Part shown: positions 44,028 to 53,400 of the stretch, piece after piece
Layout: every line of letters starts with the position of its first letter
How positions within the stretch are numbered: the stretch's first letter is position 1
NCBI GenBank assembly: GCA_964651785.1
Contig: CAZYWJ010000005.1
Location: 35,306 to 99,305, forward strand
Length of the DNA: 64,000 bases
Reading direction: 5' to 3'
From: JAKVAV01 sp964651785
GTDB taxonomy: Bacteria; Bacteroidota; Bacteroidia; Flavobacteriales_D; Cryomorphaceae
Program-made: the position numbers and the translations under genes
Notes under the pieces: model-generated
What the model saw: the letters and a program-made list of their open reading frames with translations, nothing else
Told to the model about the DNA's origin: nothing
The model's database searches: none

Positions 44028-45632
44028 TCAGACATCATCTTTAAAGCGCAATTTCATAAACTGCTTGCGTTTTCCTCTTGTCGAGAAAAGCATGATTTCA
44101 TTTTCGTTGATTTGCTCGGAAGATAGGGGCATAACAATGAGATTTTTTCCTTTTCCTTCATTGAAAAGTGTTCTTCTGAATACCCTTCCGTCGCTATCCA
44201 CCTCTACCATGGCTACGTAGTTTTTACGGAAATCCATAGGCTCTAATTTTCCGTCCCCGTTGTATAGCATGTTTTCGGGATGATCATTGAATATGAAATA
44301 AATTTTGGAACCGACTATCGCTGAAAGGTAAGACGATCCATAGTTGGAGTGAGTTGTGATCTGCTCTTTCGGTACTCTGGCATGCCATTCAATTTGGCCA
44401 TCAGCACCGATACTTACCAATACGATGTCATGGTGGTGAAAAACATAATAAGTAACCGTGCGACCATTGGTTGTTCTGGTTACTTTTTGAATCCATTGAC
44501 GTTCGCCCACAATTAGCGCTCCTCCGTCTTCCTTTTGGATGAACTCGTCAATTTTAAGATTGCTGATTCCGATTTCTTTTCCTTTATCCGCGCGCTTTGA
44601 TGCTTTCTTTTTCTCACGTTTGCGCATGTCTTCCATTACAAAGCTGTCATCAAACTCATTGAAGCTCTTATGTGTAATGGCCTTTGAGTCTCGGTTCAGT
44701 TTAATATAAAAACTTCCGTTGGCTCCGGTCGTCCCTTGATTTCGGTAAAAGCCGGCACACACCAATTCATTTTGGTTATTCAGCTCTACGTAAAGATTAC
44801 TGACAAATCTTCCATCCAAAGAAACATCATATTCATTGGACTCTTGACCATTCTCCGTCAGGGTGAAAATTTTATAGCGATAGTTTACCTCTTTTTTCTC
44901 TCTCTCAGATTTTTCTTTCCAAAGTTTACCCGAGATAAATACGTCCCCGTTATTTGCCACAATACGATCGCTTATTATAAAAAGCTCATCTGCATAAGGC
45001 ATTTCAACCATCTTGGTCCATTGCACGTTCATTTCACTGTCGTAAAGATTAACTCCGAAACGATCATTTCCTTCATCTTCAAAGGGCAAGTTGTAGTACA
45101 CCAATAACTTGCTTCGGTCGGGTGAACGCATAATATCAAAGCCAAGATCTTTGATGTCTTTGTTTCTTTCTCCGGGTATTTCTGCCACTTTAACCAAATC
45201 ATTATTCGGGAGAAGTGTCTCCATGTTTATGGTTTGGTAAAAGAGATATACCTTTTTCTGTTGCTTGTTCAAAAATGAGTTGAACATTATGAGCTTGTCA
45301 CCTTGCAGGAGAATGCGCTGTACATCGAGATCATTCTTTTCAAATTCCGGCTCCAATTCGGCTTCAGCGATGAGGTTCATGCCGTCCAGTGAAAATTTTG
45401 CCAAGTAATATCTGTCTTTGTTAAAGGCAGTCTGGACCACTTGATGTTTTTTTGAAAGGGTATAGTAATACCCGTCGTGAACTGCCAAAATATCTTCAAC
45501 GATATTCTTGGATTTAAATTCAGGACCTTCTTCAGTCGTAACGATATCGGTCGGATCAAAATCTGCCGTCTGAGCGAAACCGGAGACCGAAAGAATAAGA
45601 GAAAAAATGATTAAATGAACTACTGTTTTCAT
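44028..45632 (-). CDS. Exported protein, predicted beta-propeller-like, unknown
   Basis: 534 residues with a signal peptide (1-21, GFAQTAD). The mature part is a long run of short beta strands with repeated phrases such as YYLAKFSLDGMNLIAEAEL and LVSIGADGQIEWHARVPK, in keeping with a propeller of several blades. A basic helical insert (MRKREKKKASKRADKGKE) interrupts it near residue 345. Ends in a basic tail without a T9SS domain, so probably periplasmic. Cotranscribed after the 45640-46257 barrel gene (7-base gap). Confidence 0.72.
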   Translation of the reverse strand: MKTVVHLIIFSLILSVSGFAQTADFDPTDIVTTEEGPEFKSKNIVEDILAVHDGYYYTLSKKHQVVQTAFNKDRYYLAKFSLDGMNLIAEAELEPEFEKNDLDVQRILLQGDKLIMFNSFLNKQQKKVYLFYQTINMETLLPNNDLVKVAEIPGERNKDIKDLGFDIMRSPDRSKLLVYYNLPFEDEGNDRFGVNLYDSEMNVQWTKMVEMPYADELFIISDRIVANNGDVFISGKLWKEKSEREKKEVNYRYKIFTLTENGQESNEYDVSLDGRFVSNLYVELNNQNELVCAGFYRNQGTTGANGSFYIKLNRDSKAITHKSFNEFDDSFVMEDMRKREKKKASKRADKGKEIGISNLKIDEFIQKEDGGALIVGERQWIQKVTRTTNGRTVTYYVFHHHDIVLVSIGADGQIEWHARVPKEQITTHSNYGSSYLSAIVGSKIYFIFNDHPENMLYNGDGKLEPMDFRKNYVAMVEVDSDGRVFRRTLFNEGKGKNLIVMPLSSEQINENEIMLFSTRGKRKQFMKLRFKDDV

Positions 45633-45639
45633 ATATGAT

Positions 45640-46257
45640 TTATTTGTGAAAAGCTAGTTTGAAAGACATCAACGCGTTGAATTGTCCGTTTTCGATTAGT
45701 CCGCTCCCGTACGTGGTATTAACTGATTGACCTTCGTAGAAGATGAAGCCTGCGGAAAAGGCAAGTTCCATACTCATATAGTCACCTATCTCAAATCGAT
45801 ATCCCTGATAGTAACCAAAATAGGTGTCTTTCCTGTCGTAAGTATATGGTTCACCTGCTCTTTCTGCCAGAATATTCTTATTCTCTCTTACAAAAAATTG
45901 TAACCCGTAAATAAGGCCTTGACGCGTATCCTCATAAGGGTGAAACATTGGAGTGATGACAAATTTAAACCCTCCGTCACGTTCTGAGTACAACTGATTC
46001 GCCTCAAATAATTCCATCATTGGCGGAATATACTTACCTCGCAGAAAGCCGACACCCACTTCCATACTGAATACATCGTGAAGAAAGCGTTCGTAGTGGA
46101 AGGTTACATCGCCTGCTACGGCTTGTAAAATATCGACCTTAAAAGCATTTCGTGGATTTCCAATACCGCCGTCATTGAAATATTTAGTGACGTCAGCATC
46201 TTGTGCAATTGACAAAAAGGGACTAAGAAAAATCAGGATAAGGAGAGATCGTCTCAT
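45640..46257 (-). CDS. Outer-membrane beta-barrel protein
   Basis: 205 residues. Signal peptide ends near LSIAQDA. Strands such as DVTFHYERFLHDVFSMEVGVGFLRG and YFGYYQGYRFEIGDYMSMELAFSAGFIFYEG resemble DUF3575-type barrels. C-terminus FKLAFHK. First gene of a two-gene minus-strand unit with the propeller-like protein. Function unknown. Confidence 0.72.
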   Translation of the reverse strand: MRRSLLILIFLSPFLSIAQDADVTKYFNDGGIGNPRNAFKVDILQAVAGDVTFHYERFLHDVFSMEVGVGFLRGKYIPPMMELFEANQLYSERDGGFKFVITPMFHPYEDTRQGLIYGLQFFVRENKNILAERAGEPYTYDRKDTYFGYYQGYRFEIGDYMSMELAFSAGFIFYEGQSVNTTYGSGLIENGQFNALMSFKLAFHK

Positions 46258-46561
46258 CTTAAAATTTGTGAAAACTTGTGCCGGCGAATATAATAATTGT
46301 TACGAAATGAATCCACTCGTGGTGGCCCTCTTGCAATACAATGCCTATGAATTTCGCTTATTTAATTGTCGATGAATGTATTAGATTAAGTAAATCAGAA
46401 CGGTTTAGGATATCGGCTAAATGATTAATGACTTTTTCAATGTTCATTGGTAGTTTTAAGCTTTAATTTTTCAATCGTCGAGTGTCTTATATGTATTTAT
46501 CCTCATCAGGGAGTCACTGAAATCAGTGATTTAAATTACCTGAATAGGGTAGCGGAAAAAT
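46258..46561. other. Gap upstream of the small-RNA candidates
   Basis: 304 bp of AT-rich sequence holding the leader of the minus-strand barrel gene and, at 46514-46529, the perfect palindrome TCACTGAAATCAGTGA. No ORF is convincing. Confidence 0.5.
46514..46529. promoter_or_regulatory. Perfect 16-bp palindrome, possible operator
   Basis: TCACTGAAATCAGTGA reads the same on both strands apart from its centre. It lies about 50 bases upstream of the conserved element of the first small-RNA candidate, so it may be a binding site for its control. Confidence 0.4.
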
Positions 46562-46598
46562 CATATTTTTTCAAAAACCTTTATCAAGGTTAAAAATG
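46562..46598 (+). promoter_or_regulatory. Upstream element, copy 1
   Basis: About 37 bases (CATATTTTTTCAAA..., CTTTATC, GGTTAAAAATG) nearly identical to 46882-46914. Each copy precedes a structured stretch that ends in a terminator, so the element is likely a promoter. Confidence 0.5.
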
Positions 46599-46599
46599 A

Positions 46600-46835
46600 G
46601 AGGTGCAATTATTCTTTTAGCCTCAGCTGAAGCTCCCGGGATGTCGGTATACCGATTCATCTCCGCTACGACTAAGATTAGTGAAAAGCAGTTTTTTGCA
46701 ACCAAAACCACAGAATGTTGCACCTCATGCAGAGAATTCGGCCTTTATTAATTTACCTGCTCATTGCAGGATGATTAAAGTGGTTAGCCGATTCGAGTAA
46801 AGGCATCCGTCTGATATGACGGATGCCTTATTTAC
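46600..46835 (+). ncRNA. Candidate small RNA 1
   Basis: No ORF. GAGGTGCAA..ATTC near the start pairs with GAAT.TTGCACCTC at about 46713-46726, closing a domain of about 125 nt that contains further hairpins (GATG-TCGGTA/TACCGA-TTCATC). A second domain pairs GAATTCGG (46734) with CCGATTC and holds CCTGC/GCAGG. It ends in a terminator hairpin, AAGGCATCCGTC/GACGGATGCCTT at 46800-46829. No known RNA family was recognised. The plus strand is chosen from the terminator and upstream element. Confidence 0.5.
46800..46833 (+). terminator. Terminator of small RNA 1
   Basis: 12-bp perfect stem with a 6-base loop followed by ATTTACT; strong hairpin, weak T run. Confidence 0.65.
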
Positions 46836-46881
46836 TCTGCTCTGAATAAAATTGACCAAAAATGGCTATTGCCAAATGAGG

Positions 46882-46914
46882 CATATTGTTCAAACTTTAT
46901 CTCGGTTAAAAAAT
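46882..46914 (+). promoter_or_regulatory. Upstream element, copy 2
   Basis: CATATTGTTCAAACTTTATC followed by TCGGTTAAAAAATG; second copy of the element at 46562-46598, with matching spacing to the following RNA-like stretch. Confidence 0.5.
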
Positions 46915-46915
46915 G

Positions 46916-47123
46916 CAGGTCATTTTTCGTGTAACTTAAAAACGATGAAGTTCCTCAACAGGAATTGCTAACCAAGTGTGCTGACTTATTCTGATATTAA
47001 ACAGGCACGTATTAATTACACCAATTTGGCCTCATATTCTCTCTGCGAAATAGCTTTCAAAGAGATAAGTCGGGCAAACCGATCTCGCTTAAAAGCACTC
47101 GTGCCAAACGAGTGCTTTTTTGT
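46916..47123 (+). ncRNA. Candidate small RNA 2
   Basis: About 208 bases without a convincing ORF (an 83-codon frame from 46978 has no motif). The first bases (AGGTCATTTTTC) echo RNA 1 (AGGTGCAATTATTC). A late hairpin pairs GAGAT...CGG with CCGATCTC (47061-47086). It ends in a strong terminator at 47091-47123. Confidence 0.45.
47091..47123 (+). terminator. Terminator of small RNA 2
   Basis: AAAAGCACTCG and CGAGTGCTTTT with a 7-base loop and a T run. Confidence 0.88.
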
Positions 47124-47182
47124 TTCCCGTTCCATTCTGCCCTATATGCGAGTAATGGTCGGTTCGATTTTAGAGCTATCAT

Positions 47183-47953
47183 TTATTGATCCTCCTGCGG
47201 ATCGGCTTGAACTGCTGCCACTATTATAGTGCCGAGCAACCCTATACTCAACACAACACCTGCGGTCTTATCTGTATGACTCACGATGTAGCGTTGTGGA
47301 GAGGGTTTTTCAATAATCAGAAAATCGTTTTTTGTGTTGTACAAGGATTCACGTTGAAACTCGGCACTTAACAGTTGGAACGGACTAAATGATCGATTGC
47401 CTGAGACCACGTAGTGAACTCCGAAAACACTGTCTTGATCATCATAGTCGTACCGCTTAACACTGTATGTACCATATTGGTCGGGCACATCTACCTTTTC
47501 AGTGTATAGATTTTTTTTTCGAGGATCGTACTTGACGTGAAAAGGGTAGTTTGTCAATTCGGTGTAAGAATGAGGAGGGATTCCGATAATATTTTTGTCA
47601 GGAGGAATTACTGCAGTTCCCTCCGTTGACTGAGTCCAACCCGAAAAAGAGTTATCTGACCTGGCGTGAAAGCGAACCAGTTTAGGATTAATGGCATTGG
47701 CTACTACGTTGCCGTTCAGAGTAAATGAGGAGGAGCCGAGATCTACAAAAAGCATTGAGTCGGTTCGGTTGTAGATAAATGCGGTTATTGGGAAGTTGGG
47801 ACCGCCAAAATCGTAAGCTATCTTTACTCCATCGCCTTCGGTATAATAACGTCTTGTATCCGGTTCAACCGGCTGATCTGAGCTAAGCGTAATGTGTTGG
47901 TAGGAAACGCAGCCCGTCAGAAACAACAAAAAAAGAGGTAAAATTCTGTTCAT
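47183..47953 (-). CDS. Hypothetical lipoprotein
   Basis: 256 residues, ATG at 47953 (MNRILPLFLLFLTGC, lipobox Cys15). A beta-rich domain follows (FPITAFIYNRTDSMLFVDLGSSSFTLNG), with a hydrophobic segment near the C-terminus (AGVVLSIGLLGTIIVAAV) that may be a second membrane contact. No family recognised. It is 225 bases downstream of tamL on the same strand. Confidence 0.7.
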   Translation of the reverse strand: MNRILPLFLLFLTGCVSYQHITLSSDQPVEPDTRRYYTEGDGVKIAYDFGGPNFPITAFIYNRTDSMLFVDLGSSSFTLNGNVVANAINPKLVRFHARSDNSFSGWTQSTEGTAVIPPDKNIIGIPPHSYTELTNYPFHVKYDPRKKNLYTEKVDVPDQYGTYSVKRYDYDDQDSVFGVHYVVSGNRSFSPFQLLSAEFQRESLYNTKNDFLIIEKPSPQRYIVSHTDKTAGVVLSIGLLGTIIVAAVQADPQEDQ

Positions 47954-48177
47954 GGTATCAAGGATTTTACTGAAAAATAACAAGAATGGTGCCTCTGCTT
48001 TAAGCTTTTGAACAATAAGGTTTTAAGAGCTTTTATTAAGGTGATTACCTCTCCGGGTGATTCGTTATGCCGATTAGTCTGACTGCCTGTCGGGTTTTGA
48101 AGTGTAAACATGCAGGCAATTTTTAAACTCCCTTCTCAATTTACAAGGACATGGTATGGAACGTAAAGCGGTAAATC

Positions 48178-50442
48178 CTAAAACGGATATCCGATGGCAA
48201 AATTCAAAATCAGATCATCCCACAGCTCGCCGCCCGTCATCTCGTCAAAGAGCCAGCGGTCGCCTTCAGCGCGTTCCGGACTACGAAGTGGAACACCCAA
48301 ATCGAATCGCACTACAATGAATTCTGCATCGATTCGTAAACCAACACCACCTGCTACGGCCAATTCATTCAGGAAGCTATTCCATTGAAATTGTCCTCCG
48401 GGTCTTTGGTTGTTCTCATTGATCAACCATACGTTACCTGCATCTATAAAGACGGCGCCATTCAGGTAGCCACCTAAGTCAAACCTGGTTTCTGCATTCC
48501 ATTCCAAAATGATGTCTCCCGTTTGATCGAAGAAACTGTCGTCGGCTTCAGGATTGCTGTAAGTACCCGGGCCCACCTCGCGTGGCTGAAAGCCTCGTAT
48601 CGATGATGCACCACCCACAAAGAATTGCTTGGCAAAAGGCAAGGTATTCGAATTGAGATAGGGAATGCCTACCCCGACATTTTGACGAAGAACCAGCTTA
48701 GTATACTCAGCCAGCGGTATATACATACGGGCATCCACCTGAGAACGGGCATACTGCGCAAAAGGAACATTTCTGCTCTCAAACCGACCATTTTCATCCT
48801 TTTCTGCTCCGCTCAGCGAATAGGCTGCGTAGAGAAGATTTCCGGATAACTCCACGTTGGTACCCAAGTAATAATTTATCTTGTATTCAGGCCTCTTGGG
48901 TTGAAAGATTACATTGTATGAAGGTCCGAAAATCAATTGATCGGCAAAGCTCTCGGGATCTAAAATTCCTTCTTCAAAAAGCTCTTCCAATCGTTCTGAA
49001 GATTCCAGCAGTTTGACGTAATCAAGCCTGATAATTTTTAAGTCGTGCAGGGTGTGCTCATTGGAAAGCCATTCATAACCATAACTTGCCCCGAAACTGC
49101 TCTGAGCATAATACTCCGGCTGGTTGAACAGGCGGTAATTTAAGTTGTATTTGGTCTTTGGCACATTTCCCTTTCCGGTCTTCGGACTCAGCGGCCCCGA
49201 AACCCTCGGGATGAGCAGGCCGGCATCCAAATTTATTTCATATGAGGTAAGGCCCTGACGGGATCCGCTCAGTTGCCATTCGTATCGTCCGGTAGCACTG
49301 AGGCGAAGCTGTTCTGCACCTTTAAAGAGGTTGCGGTTGGTATATTTCAGCTGTAGCCCCGGCCCGGTAAAATTGGTGGAGGTTGTAGTCAACACCATTT
49401 CTGAACGCAACGAATGTTTAGGCATGGGTGTAGCCAAGATTTTAGCATTGAGTCGGTTCTGCCCGTTTGAAGTATCTACATCGTATTCCAAGCTTACAAA
49501 TTGGAAGACGTTGAGCTTATTCATTTGTTGAAGTGTGCGGATTTCACTCTTTCTGTTGTAGAGGCTTCCCGGCTCTAAGGCAATAAAGGGAGCCAGCTTT
49601 TCGGGTTTCATAAAAAGCTTGTCTTTGTCTACAATAGCCTGAAGGCTATCGCCAATCACGGTGGGTTCATCAGAATTGGCAGCCAGATTCACGATCACCG
49701 TATCGATGGTAAACTGTTCCAGAGCAGCTTCAGGCGTGCTTTGTTGCAATTCGAGCCGCAGTTTGACCTTACGTTCGGCAGCGCTGCTGTCTGCCTTATA
49801 GTAAAGTAAGGGGGTGGAAAAGAAGTAGTATCCGTTATTTTTAAAATGATTGGAAAGATCATTGCGTTGGTTGACTAAAGCATCTTTTCTGAAAAGTTCG
49901 CCTTCTTTGATAATCGGATTTTCGCGATATACTTGATTCATCTCCGCGCATATAGGCCGCTCCTCCTCACAGATTTTCAAACTATCAAAGTAGTAAGGTA
50001 AATTAGCGGTTACGCGATATAAAACCGAGGCTTTATGTTCGCTGCTATCAATTTCTGATTCTACATCAGCACGAAAAAAGCCCGCCGCCCGAACCCGCGA
50101 TTCCACGATCTCAGCATTCTTTTCAATTTCTACATCCTGCAATAGGGTAGGTGTAGAGCCCAATCGATATTTAATGAAATACTTTAAACCTTTGTCTTTG
50201 GGCACGGAATCGATTTGGTAGTAAATCCATGTACCGGGACGGCTCAGAAGAAACCGCCTGGTCGGATCGGGTTCCAGACCATAGAGTAGCGAGGACTTTA
50301 CATCATCGGGAATGGCTGATCCCGTAGAGTCATACTCTATGCTGAAACCTTCAAAAAAACGTTCTTCAGGTTTCAGATATTTCGTGGCCGAACAAGATGC
50401 CAACAGGGCCAACAGGACAATATTTCTTATTAGCTTAATCAT
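48178..50442 (-). CDS. tamL: TamL-type lipoprotein, BamA/TamA-family (Omp85) barrel
   Basis: 754 residues. Lipobox LLASC (Cys near 17) makes it a lipoprotein, the trait that separates Bacteroidota TamL from TamA. POTRA-like repeats occupy about 100-370, then the surface-antigen barrel (QLKYTNRNLFKGAEQLRLSATGRYEW, GGASSIRGFQPREVGPG with the conserved RGF motif) to the C-terminal NFAIGYPF. Works with TamB in outer-membrane protein or lipid traffic. ATG overlaps the tamB stop by 4 bases. Confidence 0.93.
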   Translation of the reverse strand: MIKLIRNIVLLALLASCSATKYLKPEERFFEGFSIEYDSTGSAIPDDVKSSLLYGLEPDPTRRFLLSRPGTWIYYQIDSVPKDKGLKYFIKYRLGSTPTLLQDVEIEKNAEIVESRVRAAGFFRADVESEIDSSEHKASVLYRVTANLPYYFDSLKICEEERPICAEMNQVYRENPIIKEGELFRKDALVNQRNDLSNHFKNNGYYFFSTPLLYYKADSSAAERKVKLRLELQQSTPEAALEQFTIDTVIVNLAANSDEPTVIGDSLQAIVDKDKLFMKPEKLAPFIALEPGSLYNRKSEIRTLQQMNKLNVFQFVSLEYDVDTSNGQNRLNAKILATPMPKHSLRSEMVLTTTSTNFTGPGLQLKYTNRNLFKGAEQLRLSATGRYEWQLSGSRQGLTSYEINLDAGLLIPRVSGPLSPKTGKGNVPKTKYNLNYRLFNQPEYYAQSSFGASYGYEWLSNEHTLHDLKIIRLDYVKLLESSERLEELFEEGILDPESFADQLIFGPSYNVIFQPKRPEYKINYYLGTNVELSGNLLYAAYSLSGAEKDENGRFESRNVPFAQYARSQVDARMYIPLAEYTKLVLRQNVGVGIPYLNSNTLPFAKQFFVGGASSIRGFQPREVGPGTYSNPEADDSFFDQTGDIILEWNAETRFDLGGYLNGAVFIDAGNVWLINENNQRPGGQFQWNSFLNELAVAGGVGLRIDAEFIVVRFDLGVPLRSPERAEGDRWLFDEMTGGELWDDLILNFAIGYPF

Positions 50443-53400
50443 TTTACTTCCTCTTGCTCCACCGTCTCTCCGCTTTCTTTCTCGCTATTCTCATCCCCTG
50501 ATTCCTGTTTTTTTTGTTCTTCCTCAGTTTTTGCGGGGTCAAACAGGTATCTGAATCGATCAAAATCCTTTTGGAATACAAAACCACCACCTGATCTGGT
50601 AATTCTGCCTATTACGATATCTTCCAAATCGGTTTTACTAAAAGCGATCAGGCGGTAACGCCCGTCGGGGGTGATCAAATATTCTACTTCCACGTTGGTG
50701 AGAACTTGCTGCGATTGGGCCGTGCGAGCATTGTCTTGCTCCAGCGCGATGGTGCTTCCTACCTTGACGATAATTCGGTTATCGGCAAAGGATTTTGCCA
50801 CGTTTACGCTCAAGTCAGTATTACCCTCACCTGCCGATCCGCCGTATGAGTTGAGGTCGAAGTTGATGTCTATTCCTTTCACGTATTTGTCCGAGAGGGT
50901 ATTCAATTGATTGGTTAAGATTTGGCTGGCACTGTTTCGTGCTTGATTGGCCACCAGATTATTATTTGAGGAACCGCCATCTTGAGGTAAAAATGAGTTC
51001 AATACCAAAAGGGCAAAAACCTGCTTGTTCAAATTACTTTCATTGCTCTCTAAATCGTTCAGTCGCGCTTGTACCGAACCATTCAGGGCTCCCTGAGCCT
51101 CTTCGGCCAATTCTATCCCAAAGGAAATTTCGGGTTCTAAAAGCATTCCGTTGATGTTCAGCAATACCAAGAATGGCAATTGTTGATTATAGGCTGTCTC
51201 ATAAGTTGCATTGGGATCGGTCAACATCAGATTGGCAATCGATGTACGTTGCTGATAAATGGCAGTAAAGTCTATGGTGGCATTTGTCGGTTCTCCGTTC
51301 CATACCAATTTGCTTCCTTTCTTGAAATCAAATCGCTTTTTCACCACGTTGTAAAATGATAGCTGGTAAAAACCATCGGCAACTTCATATACTCCGTTAA
51401 ATCTGAGGGTGCCGGAACGATCATAGTCTATAGATAGTTTGCTGTTTCCTCTGATTTGCAGATAATCACCCGTGGTGGTGTCGATCATTACTTGGAATAC
51501 AGCCGATTCATCAATGTTCAAGGTTCCCTTGACTTTCGGATTGTTTAAAAGAAAGTTTCCCGTTTCCTCAGTCTCTTTCTTTTCGCGTGTGAGTATTTCG
51601 TATTCAGGATCCTCTTCAAAATTGGTCCATACGACCAATGATTCTTCGAAAGCTTCTCGATCAACCGAGGTTGATACCACGTAAGAAATGTCGGTGGGCT
51701 TATTGATTCTGATGTCCGCAGTGACCGTCGGTGCCATCATATCGCCTTCAATTTTCAAATCCAGATCAGCAACCAATTTTCCATAAATTCCCAAATCGGC
51801 AGATTCTGCCAGATCAACCAACATGAAATCTTCTCCCTCAATACTCATATCCATTTTCGGATTGGTGAAATTGTCGTGCTTTATCGTTCCGTCCAAGGTG
51901 AGGTTGCTGTTGTTCTCATCTTGCAAGGTGAAATTATTGAGGCGCAACTCACCGGGTTTGATTACCAACTCATCATTTTTTATGAAGTACTTTGCCCGGC
52001 TGACCTTTGGCTGCAAGGCTACGTCTCTGAAACCTATGGAGCCATCGAGCTCGGGATTTAGGGTGGTACCGCCAATGGCTATTTCACCTTCGAGAGAGCC
52101 GCCGGCTTCGGAAATGGAATTATTTAAAAGGTTCTCGAGTGTTTTTAATTCGAATCGATTCAACTGAAAGGTTAGATCCAATTCTGATATGGTGTCGTTG
52201 CGGGGAATGATGTCTCCTTCAATGACGAAATCGACCTGATCGCCCTGATTGTGAATTTTGGTCCTGAAGGCGCTTTCCTGTTTAGAAGCTTCCCAAGTCA
52301 GCTTTCCGAAATCGGCTCCCGACACTTTCCAATCATTGATGTATCCGTCACCTTCAAAACTTCCGTCGTTATTGAGGCTTAATTCACCGAACAAAGCGCC
52401 GCTGAGAAGGTCGGTTTCAGTATTAAACATCCCGACTATAGATCGAATCGGGAAGTTTTCAGCTTCCAGCACCAAGGGAGAGGAATCGCCTGATTTCTCC
52501 AGTCGGATGGATTGTTCGTTCCTGAAAAGGCGAAAGGCCTCCAGGTTTAGTCCATCGTCGGTTGAGCGAATACAACACTGTTCGTCATAGTTCCATTTCT
52601 TTCCGTTAAGAACCAAGGTGTCATTAAATTGAAGGGTATAGCCATTTCTCAAGTAAATGGAATCAGCCTTCAGTACGGCGCCAATGCGATAGTAATTTGA
52701 AGCCGTGTCGGGATTGATGGTTAGCAAGAGATCGGCTCCCTTTCCGGTGCGCTCGGCACTCAGATCCAAAGAGCGAAGCGCGAGCGTATCAAAAGCTACT
52801 CGATCAATGTGTATTTGTCTTACCGTTCCACTATCCGTATCATTTGAGTTTATGGTGAGGCTGTCTAAACTGATGCTGCCATAAGTAATGCCCGGAAAGA
52901 GGGCTTCAGCCATTAGCGTGTTGTTCTTTGCGGAAAAGTCAATCTTCGCAGAGGATGGTTTGAATTCGGTCAATGCGGGTAAGAATAATTCACCGATTTC
53001 ATCGAGGTTATCAGTTTTGAGGTCGGCACGCCAATATGCCGAAGTATCCATAACAGATCGGTTTTGACCGCGAGCTACCACTTCTGCAATGGCGCTGGTC
53101 AGGGAATCAATTCCGCGATTGGAAACCGAATTTAGTTGCAAGAATCCGGCTGTGACATGAGCTGCAGTCGAATCGGGGCAGGTATAAAACGAAGCGGTAA
53201 TTGGCTGAAACGAATACCGTTCTCCTTCTTTCACAAAGAGAATGTCATTTATAGAAGCATATGCATCAGTTATTGCGCTGTCTTGTTTGTATTGCGCTTG
53301 GAAGTCGAGAGTTCCGCGAATGTCTTTCTTTGCGTAATCCAATCCTTGGAGATCCACTCCGTCAATTTGTCCCGTCACCGAGGCGTAGAGGTCATCGGCA

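Noticed and set aside
46978..47229. 83-codon frame in the small-RNA region
   Set aside because: No motif, runs through a terminator hairpin and into the opposite gene.
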